Positions 1-5,572 of a stretch of DNA of 5,572 nt are shown here, one piece after another (the first letter of the stretch is position 1; every line of letters starts with the position of its first letter). Location: NCBI GenBank assembly GCA_938008925.1, contig CALLIQ010000327.1, positions 1-5,572 of the forward strand. The letters run 5' to 3'. The position numbers and the translations under genes are program-made. The stretch is from an uncultured Acidimicrobiales bacterium. GTDB taxonomy: Bacteria; Actinomycetota; Acidimicrobiia; Acidimicrobiales; SZUA-35. A model generated the notes under the pieces. It searched no databases and was not told where the DNA came from. It worked only from the letters and a program-made list of their open reading frames with translations.

Positions 1-826
1 GGTCCGATCGTTCGAAGCGGCCGCCGAGCTGGCGCTTCTGATCGCTCGGCGGTGCTGGAGAAAAGGCCCTCGGCGCTCGGACGGGGACGGGGGATCCGCT
101 CAACCCGGCGGCCCCCTCGTCATCGACGAAGACGGCGGTCGCCACACCGCTCGCCAAGGCTCCGTCGACGACGGCGCGGAGCGTCGTGCGGGCCGGATCG
201 AACTCGACCCGAGTGACCTCGAGTCGGTCGACGAAACCGGCTCGGGTGGTGGCGACACCGTCGAGGCGGCCGATCATCGTCTCGCCGACCCAGAAGCAGT
301 CCTGCACGACATCGACGGTTTCGAGACGATCGGAGCGCTCCTGTTCGAGGAGCTGCAGGAACAGCGGTGCCTCGGCGCCGCTCGCGGCGAGAGCGTCGAG
401 CATGCGGCCGGCCAGCGGTCCCGTCTCCCACACGCGATCTCGTCGTTCGATCACGTCGTTGCCGTCTGGCCCGAGGAAGCGGACGACCTGGAAGTTCCAC
501 GCCGGCTCGCCGTACCGGGCGAGGATCTCGGCGTCGGGTCCCGGTGTGTTGTTGTGGATCAGCAACGGCACGAACGCTTCGTGCACGGCGTCGACGACGA
601 GCGGATCCGACAAGACGTCGGCCCCGAACTGCTTGCAGCCAGCGCATCCCGGGACCTCTTGGAACAGTGCGAAGACCGGCTTGTTGCTCTGCCGTGACCG
701 ATCGAGCGCCTCGTCGAGCGACCGCCCCCACTCGACGGCGCCGACCTCGATGGGTTGGTCGTGTGGTCGGGCGCGTGTGTCGGTGGTGCCACTAGCTGAG
801 TCGGCCTTTCGTCGGAACCACGCCAT
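1..826 (-). CDS. VPGCxxC thioredoxin-like protein with MsrA-like segment (partial, C-terminus off the left edge)
   Basis: This reading frame starts at an ATG (826-824) and stays open for 275 codons to the window edge, so the C-terminus is missing. Residues about 30-145 look like a thioredoxin fold: a helix leads to a beta strand (VFALFQ) and then VPGCAGC at 58-64, a CxxC pair (Cys61, Cys64) where thioredoxins carry CGPC. A cis-Pro-like GEPAWNFQVV lies at 106-115. Residues about 172-212 resemble the start of methionine sulfoxide reductase A: DCFWVGE (Cys177, Phe178, Trp179, Glu182), then RLDGV, TRAGF and VEFDP in MsrA order. The MsrA loop between the Gly-aromatic motif and the VxFDP strand is deleted, and the later MsrA catalytic residues are not seen. 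The protein has only three cysteines. It resembles the family NCBI calls VPGUxxT thioredoxin-like (seleno)proteins, here as a cysteine form. No signal peptide is visible, so it is probably a cytoplasmic thiol oxidoreductase; the substrate is unknown. It is the last visible gene of the minus-strand cluster, 42 bases after the TRIC gene. Confidence 0.85.
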   Translation of the reverse strand, partial: MAWFRRKADSASGTTDTRARPHDQPIEVGAVEWGRSLDEALDRSRQSNKPVFALFQEVPGCAGCKQFGADVLSDPLVVDAVHEAFVPLLIHNNTPGPDAEILARYGEPAWNFQVVRFLGPDGNDVIERRDRVWETGPLAGRMLDALAASGAEAPLFLQLLEQERSDRLETVDVVQDCFWVGETMIGRLDGVATTRAGFVDRLEVTRVEFDPARTTLRAVVDGALASGVATAVFVDDEGAAGLSGSPVPVRAPRAFSPAPPSDQKRQLGGRFERSD

Positions 827-830
827 CGGG

Positions 831-838
831 CCTCTCTC
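831..838 (-). promoter_or_regulatory. Ribosome binding site of the VPGCxxC gene
   Basis: Read on the minus strand, GAGAGAGG lies four bases before the ATG at 826-824. It is a fair Shine-Dalgarno match and supports this start, because no other in-frame start is needed to include the conserved thioredoxin-like region. Confidence 0.6.
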
Positions 839-868
839 GCTCACGCGTGCTCACTCATTGGTGCTCGT

Positions 869-1507
869 TCATCGTTCTGTCGGTGCCTCGAGCGGACTGA
901 GTCGCGCCGTCCGCCAGCCGAAGTGAATCGAGCCGAGGCGGACTGCGACCACCAAGGCAGCCGCCCCGATCGCAACGCCGGCGCTCGCTGCCGAGGAGAG
1001 TTCGAACGACGTCTCGAGCGAGCCGACAATCGCTGCACCGATGGCGGCCGGAATCACGTAGAGGCCGCTCGCCGGGGTGAAGGTCTCGGGAATGCGGTCG
1101 ACGAACACATCTCGAATGATGCCACCGCCGACCGCCGAGATGGTCCCGATCAACGTCGCCGCGATCACGCCGAGGCCGGAATCGATCGCCTTGGCCGAGC
1201 CGACGACGGCGAACAGGCCGAGCCCGATGGCATCGAAGATGATGATCGGCCGACGGACCGACCACACGAGCCGGGGCGCGACGATGACCAGCACGGCGGC
1301 AGCGAAGGGGATCAGGAGCCGCTCCTCCTCCCGAATCGCGATCGGCGGCACGTCGCCGACGAGCAGGTCGCGAATGATGCCGCCGGCGAGGCCGGTCGTG
1401 AGCGCCAAGGCCAGCGCACCGATCACATCGAGGCGCTGCTTCCTCGCCAACGATGCGCCGGACACGGCGAACGCGAGCGTGCCGATCACATCGAGAACGG
1501 TGTCCAC
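869..1507 (-). CDS. TRIC/UPF0126 (YadS/YicG-like) membrane channel or transporter
   Basis: A 212-residue integral inner-membrane protein of the trimeric intracellular cation channel family (UPF0126). Bacterial members form trimeric channels, and E. coli YicG is reported to transport glycine; the substrate here cannot be told. The protein has the family's two-fold internal repeat. Each half has three hydrophobic helices and a glycine-rich R-D motif: AGGIIRD at 41-47 and GGGIIRD at 127-133, each followed by a short VPP or IPE loop. About seven hydrophobic segments are visible (about 2-20, 27-45, 66-82, 88-106, 112-130, 147-163, 174-191). The start is a GTG (1507-1505) one base after the stop of the upstream oxygenase gene, which points to translational coupling. 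The frame also stays open far upstream, but that part is low-complexity and antisense to the oxygenase reading. The length matches the family's usual ~200-210 residues. The C-terminal tail (about 192-212) is short and polar. Confidence 0.9.
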   Translation of the reverse strand: MDTVLDVIGTLAFAVSGASLARKQRLDVIGALALALTTGLAGGIIRDLLVGDVPPIAIREEERLLIPFAAAVLVIVAPRLVWSVRRPIIIFDAIGLGLFAVVGSAKAIDSGLGVIAATLIGTISAVGGGIIRDVFVDRIPETFTPASGLYVIPAAIGAAIVGSLETSFELSSAASAGVAIGAAALVVAVRLGSIHFGWRTARLSPLEAPTER

Positions 1508-1508
1508 G

Positions 1509-2357
1509 TCAGTCCGGACGCACGATGGCCCAGCCCCGCGGGAAGTCCCGGTCGGGGTGCACGGCCGAGAGCGGATCCTCGCTGTCACGCCAGTAGCCGA
1601 GACCGTTGCCCGTCTTGGCGTAGCCGACGAAGCGGAGGAGGTCGTCTGGCCAGGCAGCAACCTCGCTCGGCGGGCACTCGAGGAACTGGTTGGTCGACTG
1701 CGTGAGCCAGCCGACGGCGTGCTGCAGCGACAACCCCTTGCGCCATTCGTCGGTCTGATTCGGTCCGCCCCCGTGATACAGCGAGCCGGTGTAGAGCAGC
1801 AGCGAGCCGGCCGACATCTCGGCCGGCACGGTCTCGTCCGGCGACACCCTGTGGTCGGCGGGGAGGCGGTGGCTCCCGGGAACGAGGCGGGTCGCCCCGT
1901 TCGCCTCGGTGAAGTCGGTGACCGCCCACATGCCGTTCAGCTCGACCTCGAAACCGAACTCGACCCGGTCGTACTTCCAACGGTCGCGATGGAGCCGTTG
2001 GGCGCTCTCGCCGGGGCCGATCTCGATGTATTCCGCGGCGGAGAAACGCCAGCTCGTTGCATGGCCGAGGACGTGATCGCCGGCGCTCATCACGGCCGGG
2101 TGAAGGGCGAGGGAGCGGAAGGTCGCCGAGCGGGGGAGTGGCGCCCCGAGGCGGCGGGTCCGATGTCCCTCGAAGTCGCTGGCGCCGATCGAGGAGCGGT
2201 CGATGTGTTCACCCAGCTCGGTGGCGATCGCATCCATGTCGTCGATCTGGGCCGCGTGCTCGACGACGCAACAGCCGGCGGCGTCGAGCGCCTCGACGAT
2301 GCTCGCCGTGACCGCGTCGTCGACGCCTCGTTCCGCATCGATCCGGGGAATGTCCAC
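1509..2357 (-). CDS. Phytanoyl-CoA dioxygenase (PhyH) family Fe(II)/2-oxoglutarate oxygenase
   Basis: Predicted 282-residue non-heme iron oxygenase of the PhyH family. These enzymes use 2-oxoglutarate and O2 to hydroxylate or otherwise oxidise small molecules, lipids or natural products. Visible signs are the HxD iron motif at 123-125 (LHRDRW), a WAVTDFTEANGATRLVPGSHR-type core at about 144-164 (typical NGxxRLVPGSHR segment), and the distal histidine in YHGGG (His195). Arg206 follows eleven residues later and is the likely 2-oxoglutarate contact. The iron site therefore looks complete (His123, Asp125, His195). The frame is open to an ATG at 2477, but residues before the GTG at 2357-2355 are Pro/Ser/Arg-rich and unlike the family, so GTG is chosen. 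No clear Shine-Dalgarno precedes it, so it may be leaderless. It is the first gene of the minus-strand cluster and is followed one base later by the TRIC gene. The substrate is not predictable; true phytanoyl-CoA activity should not be assumed. Confidence 0.88.
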   Translation of the reverse strand: MDIPRIDAERGVDDAVTASIVEALDAAGCCVVEHAAQIDDMDAIATELGEHIDRSSIGASDFEGHRTRRLGAPLPRSATFRSLALHPAVMSAGDHVLGHATSWRFSAAEYIEIGPGESAQRLHRDRWKYDRVEFGFEVELNGMWAVTDFTEANGATRLVPGSHRLPADHRVSPDETVPAEMSAGSLLLYTGSLYHGGGPNQTDEWRKGLSLQHAVGWLTQSTNQFLECPPSEVAAWPDDLLRFVGYAKTGNGLGYWRDSEDPLSAVHPDRDFPRGWAIVRPD

Positions 2358-2549
2358 GGAAAGGAGTGTGCCACGGGCGCACCGATCGCTTGTCGACCGC
2401 TGACGACGCAGCGCGCAAGGACGGGGTCGAGCCGGGCTCGAGGACGGGGTCGGGGCGGGGGTCGAGAGCATGGTCAAGATCGTCGACGGCGGACGAGACG
2501 TTCTGCCCAGATGTGTTCAGAATCGCCGCTGACACGTCGAAAACGCAGC
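2358..2549. other. Divergent intergenic region between the oxygenase operon and the diguanylate cyclase gene
   Basis: These 192 bases separate two divergently read genes and must hold the promoters for the three-gene minus-strand cluster and probably for the plus-strand pair. I see no convincing -35/-10 pair on either strand. The central part is G-rich on the plus strand with short repeats and a small palindrome, listed separately. Long open frames cross the region on both strands, but their translations are low-complexity, so I treat it as non-coding. The exact limits depend on the two uncertain starts. Confidence 0.5.
2418..2466. repeat. Short G-rich direct repeats with a nested palindrome in the divergent promoter region
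   Basis: AGGACGGGGTCG occurs at 2418-2429 and again exactly at 2441-2452, 23 bases apart. A related GCGGGGGTCGAG follows at 2455-2466. Between the two exact copies lies a 15-base palindrome, TCGAGCC-G-GGCTCGA, at 2427-2441. The placement between divergent genes would suit a regulator binding site, but high-GC DNA produces such short matches easily. Confidence 0.4.
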
Positions 2550-4106
2550 ATGGATCACGAACGCGATCTCCTCGGCTTGCTGTCGTCGCCGACGACGCAG
2601 ATGCTCGCGTTCCACCCGCTCGGGGCGGAGGTCGTCGCAATTCCCGATCGGTTGACCGGTCTCGGCGCGCAGGCCCCGGATCTCGGCGTGGTGAGTCCAC
2701 TCGAGGCGTTCGACACCGAGTCGCAAGGCAAGGCGGTCGTGGCGTTCGAAGGTGCTCGCCGCACCGGGCGCGGGACGGCGGTCGTGAACGCCCTGCACAC
2801 CACGCAACCGATGCGCCTCGACATCTTCGATCTCGAGGCCAGCGATGGCTGCTTCGTCGGCGTTCTCACGCCGACATCGGTCCAGGTGACGGTCGGTGAC
2901 ATCGACACCTTGCCCGTCCGTCAGGCCACGTTGACCATGGGGGCTGCTGGCACCGTCGAGTCGGTGTCTCCGGAGCTGGCCCAGATGCTCGGCTGGTCCG
3001 CCGAGGAGCTGATCGGTACGTCGACGCTCGACATCATCCATCCCGATGACCACGAGGCGGGCATCATCAGCTGGGTCGCCGTGCTCGAGAACCCGGGGGA
3101 ACCCAGCCGGATGCGGCAGCGGTTCAAACGAACCGACGGTCATTGGGTCTGGTGTGAGGCGACCGACACGAATTACCTGGACGACCCAGCGCGGGGTTAC
3201 GTCCTCACCGAGCTCGTCGACATCTCGCGAGAGATGGAGGCACAGCAGGCGCTGCAGCGCCGTGAGACGATGCTCGATCGGCTCCAGCAGGCACTCCCGA
3301 CCGGCGTGCTCCACCTCGACGAGCATGGCGCCGCCGCGGTGTGGAACGACCGTTGGGCCGAGCTCACGGGGGCAGATCCGGCAGCGGGAATCGACGGCTT
3401 GCGGTCTCGTCTCGCCGACCCGGTGGGATTCCAAGCGGCGTTCGACCGAGCGCTCGCCGAGGGCGTCGACGCCGACCTCGACGTCACGCTCGATCGCACT
3501 GGGCGCTGCGAGTTCGGTGTGTTGCACCTTCGACCGCTCCAGGAGAACGGCACGCCCTTCGGGATCCTGCTGACCCTCGACGACGTGACCCGATCGCGGA
3601 CCCATCAGCTCGAGTTGGCCGACCAGGCCCGTCGCGATGTGCTCACCGGCTCACTCAACCGGATGGGGATCGAAGAGGTGTTGGCGGACCGTCTGGCGGC
3701 CAACGAATCGCAGTGTTCGGTCCTGTTCCTCGATCTCGACGACTTCAAGGCGATCAACGACCGGTTCGGTCATCAGATCGGCGACGAGGTCCTCGTCGCC
3801 CTCGCGGCCGAGGTGTCGAGTCTCATGCGGCCCCAAGATGCCTTCGGGCGTCTCGGCGGGGACGAGTTCCTCGTCGTGGTCGATGGGGACTGGGACGCCG
3901 GCGAGCTCGAGCGTCTTGCCGACCGGATCGACGATGCGGCCCGAGCGGTCGAGCAGCGATTCGAGCAGCTCGTGTCGGTCGGCGTCACGGTCGGGTTCGC
4001 CAAGGCGAGCAGCGGCGACCGCAACGACGACGTGCTGAAGCGGGCAGACCAGGCGATGTACCGCAAGAAGCGGGAACGCAAGGCGCTGGCGGCGGCGGAC
4101 ACCTGA
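2550..4106 (+). CDS. PAS-PAS-GGDEF diguanylate cyclase
   Basis: Predicted 518-residue soluble enzyme making cyclic di-GMP from two GTP. No membrane segment or signal peptide is visible, so it should act in the cytoplasm. Residues about 1-120 are a divergent region, perhaps a degenerate PAS domain. A clear PAS domain spans about 128-228, with ML-GWSAEELIG at 146-156, HPDD at 164-167, and a PAC-like end at VDISREME. A second PAS domain covers about 240-350 (TGVLHLDEHG... and LDDVTRSR). The GGDEF domain covers about 358-510: DVLTGSLNR at 363-371, the metal-binding strand FLDLDDFK at 393-400, ND and GH at 403-408, and the intact active-site GGDEF at 436-440. RPQD at 427-430 lies five residues before it, the spacing of the RxxD product-inhibition site. 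No EAL or HD-GYP domain follows. The ATG at 2550 is chosen; an ATG at 2511 would add 13 residues, and neither has a strong ribosome binding site. The next gene begins 45 bases downstream on the same strand. Confidence 0.92.
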   Translation: MDHERDLLGLLSSPTTQMLAFHPLGAEVVAIPDRLTGLGAQAPDLGVVSPLEAFDTESQGKAVVAFEGARRTGRGTAVVNALHTTQPMRLDIFDLEASDGCFVGVLTPTSVQVTVGDIDTLPVRQATLTMGAAGTVESVSPELAQMLGWSAEELIGTSTLDIIHPDDHEAGIISWVAVLENPGEPSRMRQRFKRTDGHWVWCEATDTNYLDDPARGYVLTELVDISREMEAQQALQRRETMLDRLQQALPTGVLHLDEHGAAAVWNDRWAELTGADPAAGIDGLRSRLADPVGFQAAFDRALAEGVDADLDVTLDRTGRCEFGVLHLRPLQENGTPFGILLTLDDVTRSRTHQLELADQARRDVLTGSLNRMGIEEVLADRLAANESQCSVLFLDLDDFKAINDRFGHQIGDEVLVALAAEVSSLMRPQDAFGRLGGDEFLVVVDGDWDAGELERLADRIDDAARAVEQRFEQLVSVGVTVGFAKASSGDRNDDVLKRADQAMYRKKRERKALAAADT

Positions 4107-4151
4107 GTCGTCGCTTCCTCGTCGACCGAGCGCCTGTGGTATCGAGTCGGG

Positions 4152-5396
4152 ATGAGTGAGATCAGCACAGACCAGGTCGAGACGGACGTGCTGGAGTGGT
4201 TCACCGAAGCGTGGGACCCCGATCTGTCTCTCCTCGAGTGGCGTGAGCGACTCGTCGACTCCGGCTGGGCGGTTCCCTCGTGGTCGACCGAGTGGTTCGG
4301 TCGAGGGCTTCCTGCATGGACCGATCGAGTCGCCCACACCGCCATTCGACAGGCTGGCGGCGTCGCCGTTCCGCTCGGCGGTGGCATGGGCCTCGCCGCG
4401 CCGACCATGTACGACCACGGGTCCGACGAACTGAAGCGCAAGTACCTGCGGCGAACCATCACCGGCGAATTGACCTGGTGCCAGTTGTTCTCCGAACCGG
4501 GAGCGGGATCAGACCTCGCCGGGTTGTCGACGACGGCGACGCGCGACGGCGACGAATGGGTCGTGAACGGACAGAAGGTGTGGAACACCAGCGCTCATCA
4601 CGCCGACATGGGGATCCTCGTGGCTCGGACCGACTGGGACGCCGTCAAACACGCCGGGCTGTCGTACTTCGTCATCGACATGCACCAGGAGGGTGTCGAG
4701 ACCCGCTCGATCGCCCAGATGAACTTCCACGACTCGTTCAACGAGGTGTTCCTGTCGGATGCCCGGATTCCGCACGAGAACCTCGTCGCCGACGTCGGCG
4801 AGGGATGGAAGGTGGCCCGAGGCACGCTGGCCCACGAGCGCTCCTTCGCCAGCAACCGCAGCGTGCACTTCGCCAAAGACACGGCCGGCCGCGTCATCGA
4901 CGAGGCGAAGGCAGAGGCCGCCGAATACAACAAGACCTACGAGTGGTATCCGCAGCGTCAGGGCCGGATCGACTTGTTGATCGACCGGGCTCGCGAGGCG
5001 GGCAAGATCCACGACCCGGTGATCCGCCAGGCGATCACGCGCGTGGTGAGCTTCCAGCGAGCCTCGGAGTGGACGGCGGGCCGAGCCAAGGCAGCTCGCG
5101 ATCTCGGTCGTCCGCCGGGTTCAGAAGGCTCGATCGGCAAGCTCGCGCTGTCGGAGGTGGCACGCCAGTGCAACCACGCCCACACGTTGATCGCGGGAGC
5201 GACCGGCATGCTGAAGGAGACCGACGACCCCGTTCACGCGACCGTCGCCGAGGTGTTGGTGTCGACGCCGGCCCAGTCCATCGCCGGCGGGACCGACGAG
5301 ATCCAGCACAACATCCTCGGTGAGAACATCCTCGGATTGCCGAGAGAGCCCGCCCCCGACAAGGGCAAGCCCTTCCGCGAAGTCGGCCGTTCCTGA
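4152..5396 (+). CDS. Acyl-CoA dehydrogenase (FadE-like)
   Basis: Predicted 414-residue FAD flavoprotein that introduces a 2,3 double bond into an acyl-CoA thioester, passing electrons to an electron-transfer flavoprotein. The N-terminal helical domain covers about 1-105. The family signature CQLFSEPGAGSDLAGLST is at 110-127, followed by WVVNGQKVWNTSAHHAD at 136-152, the middle beta domain that holds flavin and substrate. MNFHDSFNEVFLSDARIP is at 190-207, and the C-terminal helical domain covers about 215-400 with GSEGSIGKL at 323-331. GGTDEIQHNILGENILG at 379-395 is the C-terminal flavin/catalytic-loop region. Glycine (Gly379) occupies the place where medium- and short-chain enzymes have their catalytic glutamate (EGT). 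Glu229, in TLAHER, lies in the helix where isovaleryl-CoA dehydrogenase-type enzymes carry theirs. Length is normal for the bacterial family. It follows the diguanylate cyclase by 45 bases and could share its transcript. The acyl chain is not predictable; mycobacterial homologues of this type act in fatty acid or sterol side-chain degradation. Confidence 0.92.
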   Translation: MSEISTDQVETDVLEWFTEAWDPDLSLLEWRERLVDSGWAVPSWSTEWFGRGLPAWTDRVAHTAIRQAGGVAVPLGGGMGLAAPTMYDHGSDELKRKYLRRTITGELTWCQLFSEPGAGSDLAGLSTTATRDGDEWVVNGQKVWNTSAHHADMGILVARTDWDAVKHAGLSYFVIDMHQEGVETRSIAQMNFHDSFNEVFLSDARIPHENLVADVGEGWKVARGTLAHERSFASNRSVHFAKDTAGRVIDEAKAEAAEYNKTYEWYPQRQGRIDLLIDRAREAGKIHDPVIRQAITRVVSFQRASEWTAGRAKAARDLGRPPGSEGSIGKLALSEVARQCNHAHTLIAGATGMLKETDDPVHATVAEVLVSTPAQSIAGGTDEIQHNILGENILGLPREPAPDKGKPFREVGRS

Positions 5397-5400
5397 CAGC

Positions 5401-5449
5401 GACACCTCTGTGACAGCGTGACCTCTGGGGTCAGACCCCCACAGGTGAC
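5401..5449. repeat. Three related copies of an ACCTSTG-type unit
   Basis: The segment contains GACACCTCTGTGACAG (5401-5416), GTGACCTCTGGGGTCAG (5418-5434) and, on the minus strand, GTCACCTGTGGGGGTC (5434-5449). All share an ACCT-S-TG core followed by a G-rich end. The last two form the arms of the hairpin listed separately, and the first is a looser direct copy. This is the look of an intergenic repeat unit, seen here only once as a cluster. Confidence 0.4.
5418..5449. terminator. Imperfect inverted repeat between convergent genes; possible bidirectional terminator or dispersed palindrome
   Basis: The left arm (5418-5432) and right arm (5434-5449) are near-perfect reverse complements around A5433. 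GGGGTC pairs with GACCCC at the core, and pairing continues through ACCTCT/ACAGGT and GTG/CAC with one bulged C and two mismatches. The stem would be about 13 pairs and very GC-rich. No T-run follows on either strand, so it is not a classic intrinsic terminator. It lies 21 bases after the acyl-CoA dehydrogenase stop and 44 bases from the stop of the converging SDR gene, where a shared terminator would be expected. The tight centre of one base means the inner pairs must open to form a real RNA loop. Confidence 0.55.
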
Positions 5450-5493
5450 GGAGCGGCGTCAGCAGTCGGTCAGATGGTTGTCAGCTGGTCCCT

Positions 5494-5572
5494 TCAGCTC
5501 GTCATGGCGCCGTCGACGAGGAACTCGTGTCCGGTGCAGTAGCTCGAGTCGTCGGATGCCAGGAACTGCACC
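5494..5572 (-). CDS. Short-chain dehydrogenase/reductase, C-terminal 25 residues only
   Basis: The minus strand carries an open frame entering at the right edge and ending in TGA (5496-5494). Its 25 codons read VQFLASDDSSYCTG then HEFLVDGAMTS. This is the standard end of classical SDR enzymes (FLASDxSSYxTGxxxxVDGG), where the last strand and the VDG loop close the Rossmann fold and dimer interface. These enzymes are NAD(P)-dependent oxidoreductases; the cofactor motif and the Ser-Tyr-Lys active site lie outside the window, so the substrate cannot be suggested. The second glycine of VDGG is alanine here. The gene converges on the acyl-CoA dehydrogenase. Confidence 0.85.
   Translation of the reverse strand, partial: VQFLASDDSSYCTGHEFLVDGAMTS

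Noticed and set aside
842..849. Eight-base palindrome CACGCGTG between the TRIC and VPGCxxC genes
   Set aside because: It is too short to be meaningful in high-GC DNA and has no repeat partners nearby.
120..926. Arg/Ser-rich open frames on both strands across 120-926
   Set aside because: Their composition is typical of shadow frames. The third minus-strand frame encodes the recognisable VPGCxxC protein with MsrA-like motifs.
2358..2477. Extension of the oxygenase to an ATG at 2477
   Set aside because: The added 40 residues are Pro/Ser/Arg-rich and unlike PhyH N-termini, and they would take up most of the divergent promoter region.
1077..2549. A very long plus-strand open frame that continues upstream from the diguanylate cyclase, in the same frame
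   Set aside because: Its translation before 2550 is low-complexity and shows no domain, while the opposite strand encodes clear PhyH and TRIC proteins. It is an open antisense frame created by high GC, not an N-terminal extension.
2517..3605. A 362-codon minus-strand open frame opposite the diguanylate cyclase
   Set aside because: It lies antisense to the PAS domains, is rich in Arg, His and Glu without recognisable motifs, and mirrors the real gene's codon pattern.
3651..4588. Minus-strand open frames opposite the GGDEF domain and the start of the acyl-CoA dehydrogenase
   Set aside because: No family motifs are seen, and both plus-strand genes are unambiguous through this stretch.

Overview
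The window is high-GC DNA with strongly GC-biased third codon positions. Together with the gene families present, this suggests an actinobacterium, plausibly of the Acidimicrobiia (Ilumatobacter-like). That placement is inference from composition and gene style; there is no rRNA or other marker gene here.

The left half (1-2357) is a minus-strand cluster of three genes, apparently one operon read right to left. It starts with a phytanoyl-CoA dioxygenase (PhyH)-type Fe(II)/2-oxoglutarate oxygenase (1509-2357). A small integral-membrane protein of the TRIC/UPF0126 (YadS/YicG) family follows (869-1507), and its GTG start lies one base after the oxygenase stop. Last is a thioredoxin-like protein with a VPGCxxC active site joined to a shortened MsrA-like segment (826 down to the left edge, C-terminus cut off by the window). 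This last gene is easy to miss because it has no stop codon inside the window.

A 192-bp divergent intergenic region (2358-2549) with short G-rich repeats and a small palindrome separates this cluster from two plus-strand genes. The first is a soluble PAS-PAS-GGDEF diguanylate cyclase (2550-4106) with an intact GGDEF site and an intact RxxD inhibitory site. After 45 bases comes an acyl-CoA dehydrogenase (4152-5396).

The right end holds a 97-bp convergent intergenic region with a long imperfect hairpin (5418-5449), probably a terminator and/or a dispersed palindromic repeat. After it come the last 25 codons of a minus-strand short-chain dehydrogenase/reductase that runs off the window.

The theme is mixed: lipid or acyl-CoA metabolism (PhyH-type oxygenase, acyl-CoA dehydrogenase, SDR), thiol redox or repair (VPGCxxC protein), membrane transport (TRIC) and c-di-GMP signalling. 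I see no mobile elements, CRISPR arrays, tRNA or rRNA genes. The most unusual item is the thioredoxin-MsrA-like fusion.
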